Source: Pontibacter pudoricolor (GTDB taxonomy: Bacteria > Bacteroidota > Bacteroidia > Cytophagales > Hymenobacteraceae). From it: DNA of 64,000 nt. Of this stretch, positions 33,623 through 43,202 are shown piece by piece. The notes under the pieces are model-generated. The model saw only the letters and a list, made by a program, of their open reading frames with translations. It made no database searches and was not told the origin of the DNA. The stretch is from the NCBI RefSeq assembly GCF_010092985.1, contig NZ_CP048106.1, forward strand, positions 2,232,001 to 2,296,000, read 5' to 3'. The stretch's first letter is position 1; each line of letters opens with the position of its first letter. The position numbers were made by a program, and so were the translations under genes.

Positions 33623-34816
33623 ATGATTTCGATGAGGCAGTTATTTTTGAAGCACCAGGCACAAACATCAGATTTTCCGCTGATGATTGAAGTGGAGAAG
33701 GCTGAAGGAGTGTATATGTATGGTGCCAACGGCGAGCGCTACCTGGACCTGATCTCAGGAATTGGCGTGAGCAATGTAGGGCACCGCCACCCGCGCGTGG
33801 TTAATGCCATAAAAGAGCAACTGGATAAATACATGCACCTGATGGTGTACGGCGAATTTGTACAGGCACCTCAGGCCAAACTATCCGAAGCGCTTACCAG
33901 TACGTTACCGGCCCGCCTGAACAACGTGTACCTGCTTAACTCCGGAACCGAAGCTGTAGAAGGCGCTCTGAAACTGGCAAAACGCTACACCGGTCGCACC
34001 GAACTTATCTCGTGCCGAAATGCCTATCATGGTTCTACCCAAGGCGCTTTGTCTGTAAATGGCAGCGAAAGTTTTAAAAATGCGTTCCGGCCCTTATTGC
34101 CTGATGTACGCCACATTCGCTACAACAACCTGCCCGACCTTAAGGATATTACGACCCGCACAGCAGCAGTTATAGTTGAGACCATACAAGGCGAAGCCGG
34201 TGTACGCGTACCTGAAAATAATTACCTGAAGCACCTGCGCGAACGCTGTACTGAAGTTGGCGCTTTGCTGATTTTAGATGAGATACAATGTGGTTTTGGG
34301 CGCACCGGTACGTTCTGGGCATTCGAGCAATTTGGTATCGAGCCCGATATTTTGCTTTGCGCCAAAGGAATGGGCGGCGGCATGCCGATAGGTGCTTTTA
34401 TTGCTCCTCAGGAGATCATGGCTGCATTTAAGACGGATCCAATTCTTGGCCATTGCACTACGTTTGGTGGTCACCCGGTTTCGTGCGCTGCATCGCTGGC
34501 TACCCTGCAAACTATACAGCAGGAAAACCTTTTGGAAGGTGTTGAAGCCAAAGCTGAGCTATTTAAGAAATTGTTAGTTCATCCGCGCATCAAAGAAATC
34601 CGCAACTGCGGTTTGATGATGGCTGCCGAGTTTGAGTCGTTTGACGTTCTGAAAGCTGTAATTGACAAGGCTATCGAAAATGGCGTACTCACCGACTGGT
34701 TTCTGTTCTGCGACAACTCCATGCGTATTGCCCCTCCCCTAACTATAACTGAAGCCCAAATAGAAGAAGCCTGTGTTGTTATTCTTCGGTCTATTGATGA
34801 GGCGGTAGGAAAGTAA
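33623..34816 (+). CDS. Class III aminotransferase (acetylornithine/4-aminobutyrate type)
   Basis: A 397-residue PLP enzyme. Family motifs are VGHRHPRVVNAIKEQ, VYLLNSGTEAVEGALKLAK, CRNAYHGSTQGALS, VIVETIQGEAGVRVP, LILDEIQCGFGRTGTFWAFE and the PLP lysine in LLCAKGMGGGMPIGAF (about Lys 247). It transfers an amino group between an omega-amino compound and 2-oxoglutarate or pyruvate. The exact substrate cannot be set from sequence; no arg or lys genes lie next to it. Start ATG 33623 or 33632. Confidence 0.88.
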   Translation: MISMRQLFLKHQAQTSDFPLMIEVEKAEGVYMYGANGERYLDLISGIGVSNVGHRHPRVVNAIKEQLDKYMHLMVYGEFVQAPQAKLSEALTSTLPARLNNVYLLNSGTEAVEGALKLAKRYTGRTELISCRNAYHGSTQGALSVNGSESFKNAFRPLLPDVRHIRYNNLPDLKDITTRTAAVIVETIQGEAGVRVPENNYLKHLRERCTEVGALLILDEIQCGFGRTGTFWAFEQFGIEPDILLCAKGMGGGMPIGAFIAPQEIMAAFKTDPILGHCTTFGGHPVSCAASLATLQTIQQENLLEGVEAKAELFKKLLVHPRIKEIRNCGLMMAAEFESFDVLKAVIDKAIENGVLTDWFLFCDNSMRIAPPLTITEAQIEEACVVILRSIDEAVGK

Positions 34817-34825
34817 TTTATTATC

Positions 34826-35770
34826 TGAGTCAGGATTTTCAGGTTTTTGGGATTGACAGGATTGGGCCTTTGCTGTAGTTGGGGCTATAGTTTTATAGTT
34901 GGCGTTGTCTAACCACTCATAACCACTCCTTGTCTAAGGCGGGGAGTTTTTCGGCTATTGCTATAGTTGGAGTTCTAGTTTTACCCCTTCCCAGCCTTCC
35001 CCTTTAAAAGAGGGCCCCTACCCCCAGAACAGGGGAAGGAGCTTTACAGCTGTCGTTATAGTTCAGGTTGTAGTTTTATAGTTGCTGTTTTAACCCACCC
35101 CTACCCCTCCCAAGAGGGGAATTCCGATTGTTGCTATAGTTGAGGATATCGTTTTATAGTTTCCGTTTGTCATCCTCCTGCCCCTTTCAAAGGGGGACTT
35201 TCTGCTACTGCTTGCCCTACTGTTATTTCGACTATAAGGAGAAATCTGAATTAGATATAGTTACAGTCCATCCACGGACAGGACAGATTTACCTGTTCCT
35301 ACGAAACTATAACCACGATAATGCGATGCAACTATAACTTCTCAAACAAACTATAGTTTAGCTATCGAAAGATCGCAGTCTTTGGGTTGAGCGCCTTTGC
35401 TTTGTTGCGGTGCCGTTAGGCATTGCGACGAAGGAGCAAAGGAAATGTACACCGCGCGATACCCGAAGACGGGGCCTCCCGGCCGTGAGGGCACCAAAGC
35501 CAGATTGAAACTATAGATGAGTAGAGCTCCCAGGATTGAAAGTAGCTATAGAAGAAAAGGCTTGGTTAGGATAGTAGAGTAGTAAACTATAGAACCCAGA
35601 TTTCTCCTAACGTCGAAATGACAAAAGGGAAACTATTAGAAGAAATAAGATTCCGCACAGCTGCGCTAGCTCTTTTAGACTCACGTCTCATGAATGCTCG
35701 AAATGACAAATAGAAACTATAGGACTTAAATTCCTGCTGACATCAAAATCAAAGTAACAGCATAAGACAT
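34826..35770. repeat. Composite intergenic repeat, cluster 3
   Basis: Gene-free stretch between the converging aminotransferase and amidohydrolase genes, same orientation as cluster 1. It holds a GTCAGGATTTTCAGG module, CCCCTTCCCAGCCTTCCCC with CCCCCAGAACAGGGGAAGG (34984-35041), AACCCACCCCTACCCCTCCC (35091-35110), TCATCCTCCTGCCCCTTTC (35171-35189), CTTTGGGTTGAGCGCC (35382-35397), GGGGCCTCCCGGCCGTGAGG (35471-35490), GAGCTCCCAGGATT and GATTTCTCCTAACGTCGAAATGACA-like text (35600-35625). Palindrome fragments separate the modules. Confidence 0.85.
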
Positions 35771-35776
35771 AAAAAA

Positions 35777-35808
35777 AACCGGGCTGGCAGAAGACTGCCA
35801 GCCCGGTT
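35777..35808 (-). terminator. Terminator of the amidohydrolase operon
   Basis: Perfect 14-base stem AACCGGGCTGGCAG/CTGCCAGCCCGGTT with a 4-base loop, followed by a T run on the minus strand. Confidence 0.92.
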
Positions 35809-35830
35809 AAACTATAGTTCGAACTATAAA

Positions 35831-37174
35831 TTACTTACCAGTAGAAGTGGTAGCACCTGCAGGTTCCTGCTTCTTCTGATTCTTATATTTCCCATCAAAC
35901 TTCTTATACAAGTACAGTTGCTTGTCGTTCAGGTCTACTTTACGGCCTTCTATAAAAGCGAGTGTTACATTGTTCGTGCGCATATCCAGCAGGTCGCCAG
36001 ACGATACAACGATGGTTGCATCTTTACCTACTTCCACAGAGCCAGCCTGTTTGTCGATACCTAAAATTTTAGCGGTATTCAATGTTACAGAAGACAAGGC
36101 CTGTTCTTTATCTAAACCAAACGCAGCAGCAGTACCGGCAATGAACGGCAGGTTACGCGTGCCGTGGATGCTTAGGTCATAATCCAACGCGAACTGAATG
36201 CCTGCTTTGTGCAACAGGTACGGTGTTTTGTATGGTTGCCATACATCTTCTTCAGCACGCGATGGCAGAGCATGAACACCAGAGTAAATTACCGGAATGT
36301 TGTTGGCCTTCAGGAAATCAGCTACAGCCAGGGCATCGCCTGCACCAACTATAACAATATCCTTTATGCCATGCTGCTTCACAAAATTTACCGATTCGAT
36401 GATCTCTTTGCCATAGTTGGCATGGATGTATAGCTTTTTAGTGCCATCAAACAGACCGGCCATCGAACTAAGCTTCAGGTTTTCGGTACCGTTTTTTGCT
36501 GCCTTAAACACAGCTGCATCACTTAACAACTGGCTAAGTTCGCGCAGCGTCCTGTCACGGTTTTCCTTCATGCGGTTCAGGCGTTCGTCGCGCTCTTTGT
36601 CACCCGTCGGAATCAGCATGGCAGGCCAGTTCAGGTGTATGCCTTCATCGGCTTTTATTACAGCATCTTCCCAGTTCCAGGCATCCAGTTGCACTACCGA
36701 CGACGAACCTGCTATAGTTCCGCCAATCGGGGTTAGCTGAGTCATCAGTACACCATTGGCACGTACAGTCGGGATGATATCAGAATCTGTGTTATAGGCA
36801 ACTACAGAACGCACGTTCGGGTTAAAGTCGCCTACTTCGCGCCAGTCTATAGTTGCACGCACGCTTTCGATCTCATTTAAGCCAAGGCTGGAGTTTGGCT
36901 GGATAAGGCCCGGGTAAATGTGCTGTCCTGTTACGTCTACCACTTCGTAGCCACTCAGGTTAGCACCACTCTGCGGACCAGCATAGGTGATCTTGCCATT
37001 CTCGAAACCTACGGCAGCATTCTCTACTACGGTACCGTTGCCTACGTGCAGGGTAGCACCTTTCAGCAGCACAGGTTTGCTTTGTTTGGCAGCCGGCGCT
37101 GGCACCTGCGCAAACGCAGCAGTACTCAGCAACAAAGCTGCAAAAGCGGATATATATCTTTTTTGGATCTTCAT
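35831..37174 (-). CDS. Secreted amidohydrolase-like protein, metal site degenerate
   Basis: A 447-residue protein with signal peptide (MKIQKRYISAFAALLLSTAAFAQ). The fold of imidazolonepropionase/dihydroorotase-like amidohydrolases is visible: a small beta domain (LLKGATLHVGNGTVVENAAV), GQHIYPGLIQPNSSLGL where active enzymes have G-x-x-D-x-H-x-H, later DIVIVGAGDALAVADFL and a C-terminal AGSVEVGKDATIVVSSGDLLD. The H-x-H metal pair is absent (PNSSLG), so hydrolase activity is doubtful. It lies about 100 bases downstream of a larger paralogue, probably in one operon. Confidence 0.8.
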   Translation of the reverse strand: MKIQKRYISAFAALLLSTAAFAQVPAPAAKQSKPVLLKGATLHVGNGTVVENAAVGFENGKITYAGPQSGANLSGYEVVDVTGQHIYPGLIQPNSSLGLNEIESVRATIDWREVGDFNPNVRSVVAYNTDSDIIPTVRANGVLMTQLTPIGGTIAGSSSVVQLDAWNWEDAVIKADEGIHLNWPAMLIPTGDKERDERLNRMKENRDRTLRELSQLLSDAAVFKAAKNGTENLKLSSMAGLFDGTKKLYIHANYGKEIIESVNFVKQHGIKDIVIVGAGDALAVADFLKANNIPVIYSGVHALPSRAEEDVWQPYKTPYLLHKAGIQFALDYDLSIHGTRNLPFIAGTAAAFGLDKEQALSSVTLNTAKILGIDKQAGSVEVGKDATIVVSSGDLLDMRTNNVTLAFIEGRKVDLNDKQLYLYKKFDGKYKNQKKQEPAGATTSTGK

Positions 37175-37275
37175 TTTTTTAATTGTTTGATTGCAGCATT
37201 GTTAAATTGTTAATTCCCAAACTATAGACTCAACTTTTTAACCTACAGCAATTTAGCCATTTAACTAGTTAACAC

Positions 37276-40200
37276 TTAGTACGCCAGGTAGCTCTCTTCT
37301 TCGTGATGCTCCACATCCTCGCAGTGCAGTACGCTCGCCTTTTTTATAGTTGGGTTTTGCGTTTTAGCTCCACCGGCTTTGGCATTCAGCATTTTCTGGA
37401 TCAGGCGCATACGCTCTTTTTCCATGTCCTGCTGCAGTTGTGCATCGCGCTCGGCATCGAAGTAAGCTACACCATCCACAAAAGTCTTTTCAGGACGAGC
37501 ATAGATAGAAAGCGGGTGGTTGTTCCAAAGTACTACGTCGGCATCTTTACCGGCTTTCAGGCTACCCATTCTGTCGTCTAAGTGCAGAAGTTTGGCTGGG
37601 TTAAGCGTTACCATTTTCAGGGCATCTTCTTCGCTCACACCGGCATATTTCACACTTTTAGCAGCTTCCTGGTTTAGGCGGCGGGCCATTTCAGCATCAT
37701 CAGAGTTAATGGCTGTAACCACGCCCAGGTTGTGCATGATACCTGCGTTCTGCGGGATAGCGTCTTTCACTTCCATCTTATAAGCCCACCAGTCAGAGAA
37801 GGTAGAACCACCTGCACCGTGCTCTTTCATTTTGTCGGCTACTTTATAACCTTCCAGGATGTGTGTGAACGTGTTCACTTTAAAGCCCATCTGGTCAGCC
37901 ACTTTCATCATCATGTTAATTTCAGACTGCACGTAAGAGTGGCAGGTGATAAAGCGCTTGCCGTTCAGGATCTCTACCAGCGTTTCCAGTTCCAGGTCGC
38001 GGCGAGGCGCTGCGGTTTTAGCCTGTTGTCTTTTTGATAGCTTGTTATAGCTCTTCCAGGCCTGCTCGTATTCTTTTGCTCTTGTAAAGGCATCTACATA
38101 CACTTGCTCCACACCCATTCTGGACTGCGGGAAGCGTATGGTTTGTGCATTACCCCAGTTAGACTGTTTCACGTTCTCGCCGAGTGCAAATTTGATGAAG
38201 CCATCTGCGCCTTCTACCATCAGGTCCTGCGGGCTTTTGCCCCAGCGAAGTTTAATGATAGCCGACTGACCACCAACCGGGTTGGCTGAGCCATGCAGCA
38301 ACTGTGAAGTAGTAACACCACCAGCCAGCTGACGGTAGATGTTAATGTCGTCAGAGTTAACCACATCCTGCATGCGCACCTCGGCAGTTACAGCCTGGCT
38401 TCCTTCGTTCACGGCATTTAGCGCAATGTGCGAGTGTTCGTCTATGATACCAGGGGTTACGTGTTTGCCAGTTCCGTCAATTACTTTGGCTCCGGACTCG
38501 CTCAGGTTCTTGCCTACTTTAGCAATTTTGCCATTTTTCAGCAACACATCTGCGTTCTCCAGCTTGCCGTCTTTCTCGTTTGTCCAGACGGTAGCATTCT
38601 TGATAAGGATGGTTTCCTGTTTTGGTAACTCAGCTTGTCCGTAAGCACGGAACGGATAGATCATCTGCCCAACTTCTACTAACTCAGCTTTTTTGGCAGC
38701 ATCTTTTTTGTCCTGCTGCGTCATGGCTTCTGAGAAGGTAGCCGACCATTTAACCGCGCTTGCATCCGGCAACTGGCCTTCGCCCTGCAGGTTTTTATCG
38801 GCCAGCCAGCCGCTCAGGCGTATCGTCTCGTTGCTCTTTTTGCTGTCAGTAAACGATAATGTAACCAGGTTTCCGTTAAAAGAGATCTTGCCTTTAACTG
38901 TATCTGCGCCAATAACAGAAAGTTCCGGTTTATCAGGTGTACCGGCAATTTTCAGTTTTTTAGATGTGTTGTTACCGATCTTTAAGGTATAAACGCCTCT
39001 GTAGTCTGATGGCACTTCAGTGATCTTGTAACGGTCGCCCTGTACCCAGTTCTCCAGTATCAGATTGTCGTTGGCGAACAGGTTGCCGGATGTAACTATA
39101 AAGTTGGCCAGTTTACCTTCACCCAGGCTGCCAACCATGTGCTCTGCCTTCAATAATTTAGCTGGCGTAGCGGTCAGGGCTTTCAGGGCTTCCTCTTCCG
39201 ACAAACCATAGTTTATCGCTTTGCGCACATTCGGCAGAAAGTCTTTTTTATCTTTCAGGTCCGATGCGGTAAAGGCAAATGTAACACCTGCTTTGGCAAG
39301 AATACCAGCGTTTGAAGGCGCCATTTCCCAGTGCTTCATGGCTTCCAATGGCACACGGCGCGCATCATAGGGATCTTCTACATTATAAGCATCCGGGTAG
39401 TTAACCGAAACGATAAGCGGGGCATTGGTTGCCTTCACTTCCTTCAGCATCTGGTACTCGTCGCCTTTGGTTTTGATGATGTATTGAGTGTTGAATTCAT
39501 CCCCAACTTTGTCGGCACGCAGCACGCCCAGCTTATCATCGGCTTCAAATATCTGCGGGAATCTGCTGGCTTCGGTAAAGGCTTTAAGGGAGATGTTCTG
39601 CTCACGGCCCGGGTTCTGTGCATTCCATTTTGCATCCAGGTACGTCTGACGAAGCAGGGCAATCGAGCCCATCAGCGAGCTTGGATAATCCTGCGCTGAT
39701 GACCCTTTGTCGAAAGACAGGGCAGCAGCAGCTTTATCCAGCACGATAACTTCGTTCTCGCGTTTGTCGGCCAGTGTTACCAAGGTAGCCGTTCCACGGG
39801 CAATGCCATCCTGGTGTATAGCCAGTACAGATCCGAAACCCTGCTTGCGTAGTTCTTCGGCTTGTTTTTTATCCGCTTTAAAAAGCTCTACCGCATTTGT
39901 TTCCGGACGGATGGCCTGGTTCCAGTTGTAAGCACCCTGTTTGTTTGATTCCAGTTGCGGAGTTCCGCCCCAGTTGCGTTGCGGACGCTTTACTTCGGGT
40001 AAGCCGTAGCTTGAGTACATATCCACAAAGCCCGGGTAAATATGCTTGCCCTTGGCATCAACAACAACAGCACCGGCAGGCACTTTTACGTTGGTACCCA
40101 CGGCTTCTACTTTACCGTTGCGGATAACGAGTGTGGCGTTGTTTAGTGTAGTTTTATAATCGGTGTGAATGGTGGCGTTTGTAAGCGCTACCAGGCCCGG

Positions 40201-40299
40201 GCGCTCGTCGTACACGCCATTGCGCGGAAAAGTCTCCTGCGCCATCGCACTGCCTGCTCCAAAAGCCAGGCAGGCTGCAATGGTAAAGATTTTCTTCAT
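37276..40299 (-). CDS. Secreted two-domain amidohydrolase
   Basis: A 1,007-residue protein with a signal peptide ending AMAQE. Two amidohydrolase domains are fused. The N-terminal one (about 25-430) reads GKHIYPGFVDMYSSYGLPEV, lacking the H-x-H metal pair, and ends MVGSLGEGKLANFIVTSGNLF. The C-terminal one (about 565-985) keeps it: GKHVTPGIIDEHSHIALNAV, with FITCHSYVQSE, FTHILEGYKVADKM and AINSDDAEMARRLNQEA supplying further metal ligands and the catalytic Asp. So one domain is probably catalytic and one structural. It likely acts on a cyclic amide or peptide-like substrate in the periplasm. The neighbour resembles its N-terminal domain. Confidence 0.87.
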   Translation of the reverse strand: MKKIFTIAACLAFGAGSAMAQETFPRNGVYDERPGLVALTNATIHTDYKTTLNNATLVIRNGKVEAVGTNVKVPAGAVVVDAKGKHIYPGFVDMYSSYGLPEVKRPQRNWGGTPQLESNKQGAYNWNQAIRPETNAVELFKADKKQAEELRKQGFGSVLAIHQDGIARGTATLVTLADKRENEVIVLDKAAAALSFDKGSSAQDYPSSLMGSIALLRQTYLDAKWNAQNPGREQNISLKAFTEASRFPQIFEADDKLGVLRADKVGDEFNTQYIIKTKGDEYQMLKEVKATNAPLIVSVNYPDAYNVEDPYDARRVPLEAMKHWEMAPSNAGILAKAGVTFAFTASDLKDKKDFLPNVRKAINYGLSEEEALKALTATPAKLLKAEHMVGSLGEGKLANFIVTSGNLFANDNLILENWVQGDRYKITEVPSDYRGVYTLKIGNNTSKKLKIAGTPDKPELSVIGADTVKGKISFNGNLVTLSFTDSKKSNETIRLSGWLADKNLQGEGQLPDASAVKWSATFSEAMTQQDKKDAAKKAELVEVGQMIYPFRAYGQAELPKQETILIKNATVWTNEKDGKLENADVLLKNGKIAKVGKNLSESGAKVIDGTGKHVTPGIIDEHSHIALNAVNEGSQAVTAEVRMQDVVNSDDINIYRQLAGGVTTSQLLHGSANPVGGQSAIIKLRWGKSPQDLMVEGADGFIKFALGENVKQSNWGNAQTIRFPQSRMGVEQVYVDAFTRAKEYEQAWKSYNKLSKRQQAKTAAPRRDLELETLVEILNGKRFITCHSYVQSEINMMMKVADQMGFKVNTFTHILEGYKVADKMKEHGAGGSTFSDWWAYKMEVKDAIPQNAGIMHNLGVVTAINSDDAEMARRLNQEAAKSVKYAGVSEEDALKMVTLNPAKLLHLDDRMGSLKAGKDADVVLWNNHPLSIYARPEKTFVDGVAYFDAERDAQLQQDMEKERMRLIQKMLNAKAGGAKTQNPTIKKASVLHCEDVEHHEEESYLAY

Positions 40300-40512
40300 T
40301 GGTTAGAGTAAAAGTGAAAGTATAGATTTTCAGTTAGTTTAGGTTAATCAAATATAACAATACAGTTGTTAAAACATTTATACCGTAACTAAAAAATATA
40401 GGCGGCTTACCATACGCTGTATTATATTGCAAAAATATTATATCTTACTGTGAGCTAAGCCTTTTATGTAAGCTGATTTACCTGAGAGCAGCCAGACTTT
40501 AAACTATAGTTT

Positions 40513-41634
40513 ATGAACTACCCCTACCCGCTCCTGCTCTCCTTACTCCTGCTAACTTTAACTGTAAAGGTTATTGCCCAAAAGCCTGATTCAACTATAG
40601 TTGCTCCGGGAAAGACAAAAGGCCTGATCCCGATTCCGGTGCTGTACTATACACCCGACACAAAACTTGGCTTTGGCGCTGCCCTTATCGGATTTATGAA
40701 GCTGCAAAGCAAAACCGACAGCAGCTATACCCGCCTGTCTACAGCAAAACTGATTGCCGACTATACCCTGAACAAACAAATGGACCAGTGGCTGGAGTGG
40801 AATATTTTTACCCGCGACGAGAAGTACCTGCTTCGCGGGGAACTGCGGCACCGCGTGTATACAGACCGCTTCTACGGCACTGGCAACAACAGCTCGCCGG
40901 ATGATGAGGAAAAGTACGAGTACGACCTGATCGGCACGAAACTGGCCGGCCTGAAAAGTCTGGGAAACCGTATGTTCCTGGGGCCGGACCTGCAGCTTAC
41001 CAAATACTATAACCACAAAACCAACCCTATTGCCGAAGACCGCCCAAGCCAGCTGGAAGAGCAGACTATAAGCGGCTACAAAGGCGGCCTGAACAACGGA
41101 CTCGGATTAGTTTTTCTGTTGGACAGCCGGGACAATGTGTCGTATGCAGGCAATGGCATGTTACTGGAAGTGTCGGGGTGCAGGTTTGGCAGTTTGCTGG
41201 GCGGCGATTTTAACTATAGCAACTATAACGCAAACTTCAGCAAGTACTTTACCCTTAAACCAGACCATATTTTAGCCAGCAACACGGTACTAACTATAAA
41301 CACCAGCGAAGTGCCTTTTATGCGCATGGCAACTATAGGCGGCGACCGTTTGCTGCGTGGGTATGCCCGCAGCCGCTACCTGGCCAGAAATGTAGTGGCT
41401 ACGCAGGCAGAATACCGTTTCCCGGTGTGGAGGCGGTTTAGTATGGTAGCTTTTACCGGCGTGGGCGATGTATTTGATAAAACTGCTGACCTGGAACTTA
41501 ACAGGCTGAAGTACACGATTGGCACCGGCCTGCGCTTTGCCCTGAACCCGGAAGAAAAAATAAACATCAGGATGGATGCGGGTTATGGCCGGGAAGGAAT
41601 AAACTTTTTTGTGGTGTTGGGCGAAGCTTTTTAG
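40513..41634 (+). CDS. BamA/Omp85-like outer membrane surface antigen protein
   Basis: A 373-residue protein with a signal peptide (MNYPYPLLLSLLLLTLTVKVIAQ) and no POTRA repeats; nearly all the rest is beta-barrel-like. ISGYKGGLNNGLGLVFLLDSRDN, AGNGMLLEVSGCRFGSLLGGDF, TIGGDRLLRGYARSRYLARN and ATQAEYRFPVWRRFSMVAFTGVGDV are typical of the bacterial surface antigen domain, with the conserved R-G-Y loop motif. Its role is unknown, possibly an outer-membrane pore or secretion barrel. Confidence 0.82.
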   Translation: MNYPYPLLLSLLLLTLTVKVIAQKPDSTIVAPGKTKGLIPIPVLYYTPDTKLGFGAALIGFMKLQSKTDSSYTRLSTAKLIADYTLNKQMDQWLEWNIFTRDEKYLLRGELRHRVYTDRFYGTGNNSSPDDEEKYEYDLIGTKLAGLKSLGNRMFLGPDLQLTKYYNHKTNPIAEDRPSQLEEQTISGYKGGLNNGLGLVFLLDSRDNVSYAGNGMLLEVSGCRFGSLLGGDFNYSNYNANFSKYFTLKPDHILASNTVLTINTSEVPFMRMATIGGDRLLRGYARSRYLARNVVATQAEYRFPVWRRFSMVAFTGVGDVFDKTADLELNRLKYTIGTGLRFALNPEEKINIRMDAGYGREGINFFVVLGEAF

Positions 41635-41683
41635 GTTTGCACCGTAAAACTTACTTTTGCAACTCAGCTTCCCTGAAACTATA

Positions 41684-42631
41684 ATGCCTTTACCGCTACT
41701 TAACAACTACCCGCTGCTACAGAAAATTCTAATATCCGGGCTTGTACTGGCTATACTTTTCACAACGTTTATCTCGGCACCGTTAGCTTTGTTTGTGGGG
41801 TTGATACTGGGTTTGCTCATCGGGAATCCGTGGCAGAAATACACTGCTGTTGCCTCTAAATATGCGCTGCAACTTGCGGTAGTGGGCTTAGGCTTCGGGA
41901 TTAATCTGCACCAGGTCAGCGCAACCGGACTTTCAGGCATCATTTACACGGCTATTTCTTTAACTATAACCTTAGGCCTGGCATATATACTTGGCAAAAT
42001 CTTCGGTATACAGGCCAAACTCTCGCATTTGATTGGGGTGGGCACTGCTATTTGTGGAGGAAGCGCTATTGCTGCCGTAGCCCCAACTATAAAAGCAGAA
42101 CCTGAAGAGATTTCCGTTTCACTAGCCATCGTTTTCATCCTGAATGCACTCGCGCTTTTTGTGTTTCCTACAGTTGGGGAATGGTTTGCGCTAACTGAAA
42201 ACCAGTTTGGCGTGTGGGCCGCTATTGCCATACACGATACCAGTTCGGTAGTGGGCGCTGCCAGTAAGTACGGGCCCAAAGCACTGGAAATTGCCACTAC
42301 CTTAAAACTTACCCGCGCGCTCTGGATAATCCCGATGGTGCTGGTTTCGGCTTTCCTGTTCAAGAGCACTGAAAAAAAGCTTAACCTGCCTCTCTTTATT
42401 CCGCTTTTCTTGCTGGCTTCGGTGCTCTATACATTTGTACCTATCGTTGCAGCTACGGCCCCGACTATAGTTCTGCTTGCTAAAAAATTCCTGCTCCTCA
42501 GCCTGTTCTTTATTGGCATTAACCTGAACCTGAAAACGCTGAAAAGCATTAGTGCAAAACCGTTTTTACAGGGCCTGATACTCTGGCTATTAGTGGCAGG
42601 GGGCACGCTGCTGGCTGTTATTTTCTTTTAG
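41684..42631 (+). CDS. YeiH-family putative sulfate exporter
   Basis: From ATG 41684 (MPLPLLNNYPLLQKILISG) this gives 315 residues; an earlier in-frame start at 41657 precedes it. About ten membrane spans are visible. AVVGLGFGINLHQVSATGLSGI, GVGTAICGGSAIAAVAPTIKAEPEEISVS and IAIHDTSSVVGAASKYGPKALEIATTLKLTRALWI-type segments are hallmarks of the PSE/YeiH family. The export of sulfate or another sulfur oxyanion is a family annotation rather than a demonstrated activity. The neighbours handle persulfide sulfur, which fits that role. Confidence 0.88.
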   Translation: MPLPLLNNYPLLQKILISGLVLAILFTTFISAPLALFVGLILGLLIGNPWQKYTAVASKYALQLAVVGLGFGINLHQVSATGLSGIIYTAISLTITLGLAYILGKIFGIQAKLSHLIGVGTAICGGSAIAAVAPTIKAEPEEISVSLAIVFILNALALFVFPTVGEWFALTENQFGVWAAIAIHDTSSVVGAASKYGPKALEIATTLKLTRALWIIPMVLVSAFLFKSTEKKLNLPLFIPLFLLASVLYTFVPIVAATAPTIVLLAKKFLLLSLFFIGINLNLKTLKSISAKPFLQGLILWLLVAGGTLLAVIFF

Positions 42632-42738
42632 TCAACTATAGCTTTTCCTTTCTACCCTCAACTCTGGTCCTTAACCTAGCCAGTATATTTCTGTTTTTCA
42701 GGAACCTGAAGCCTTAAAAAATTGTACTGAATTGTATG

Positions 42739-42756
42739 CATGAATATATGTTCATG
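42739..42756. promoter_or_regulatory. Candidate ArsR operator
   Basis: A perfect inverted repeat CATGAA-TATATG-TTCATG, 30 bases before the ArsR-type regulator gene. The size and position fit an autoregulatory operator. Confidence 0.5.
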
Positions 42757-42785
42757 TAATCAATACCTGCTTAATTACATTTACT

Positions 42786-43091
42786 ATGAACAGCTTACAG
42801 ATAAGGTTAGATAAGAAGAAGTTGGAACGAGCTGCCTATGTGTTAAAAAGCGTAGCCCACCCGATACGCATCAGTATTATAGATCTGCTGGAGCAGCGCG
42901 AACGCCTGAGCGTGACCGAGTTGCAGGAGGCATTGCATATTGAGCAGTCGTTGCTCTCGCACCACCTTACCAACATGCGCGACAAAGGCGTGCTGGATAC
43001 AAAACGCGAAGGTAAAAACGTGTATTATTTCCTGACCGATACTACCATCAGTCATATTATTGAATGCATAAACGGTTGCCGAAACTTTTAA
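42786..43091 (+). CDS. ArsR-family transcriptional regulator
   Basis: A 101-residue winged-helix protein. The pattern LKSVAHPIRISIIDLLEQRERLSVTELQEALHIEQSLLSHHLTNMRDKGVL is the ArsR helix-turn-helix, then the wing DTKREGKNVYYFLTD. The classic metal-binding CVC box on helix 3 is absent. The only Cys residues are near the C-terminus, 94 and 98 (ECINGC). The neighbourhood (rhodanese, MBL-rhodanese, YeiH) suggests it senses a sulfur species or another ligand using these two Cys. That sensing role is inference. Confidence 0.85.
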   Translation: MNSLQIRLDKKKLERAAYVLKSVAHPIRISIIDLLEQRERLSVTELQEALHIEQSLLSHHLTNMRDKGVLDTKREGKNVYYFLTDTTISHIIECINGCRNF

Positions 43092-43202
43092 TACAGTTGC
43101 TGGTTTTTAATGCAATGCAGCCGTTATTTTACGGTCATTTTTTTAAGTATAATTTAGCAGCTTTCGGTATCTTTAACTCCTCAACACAAATCAGTAAAAC
43201 AT

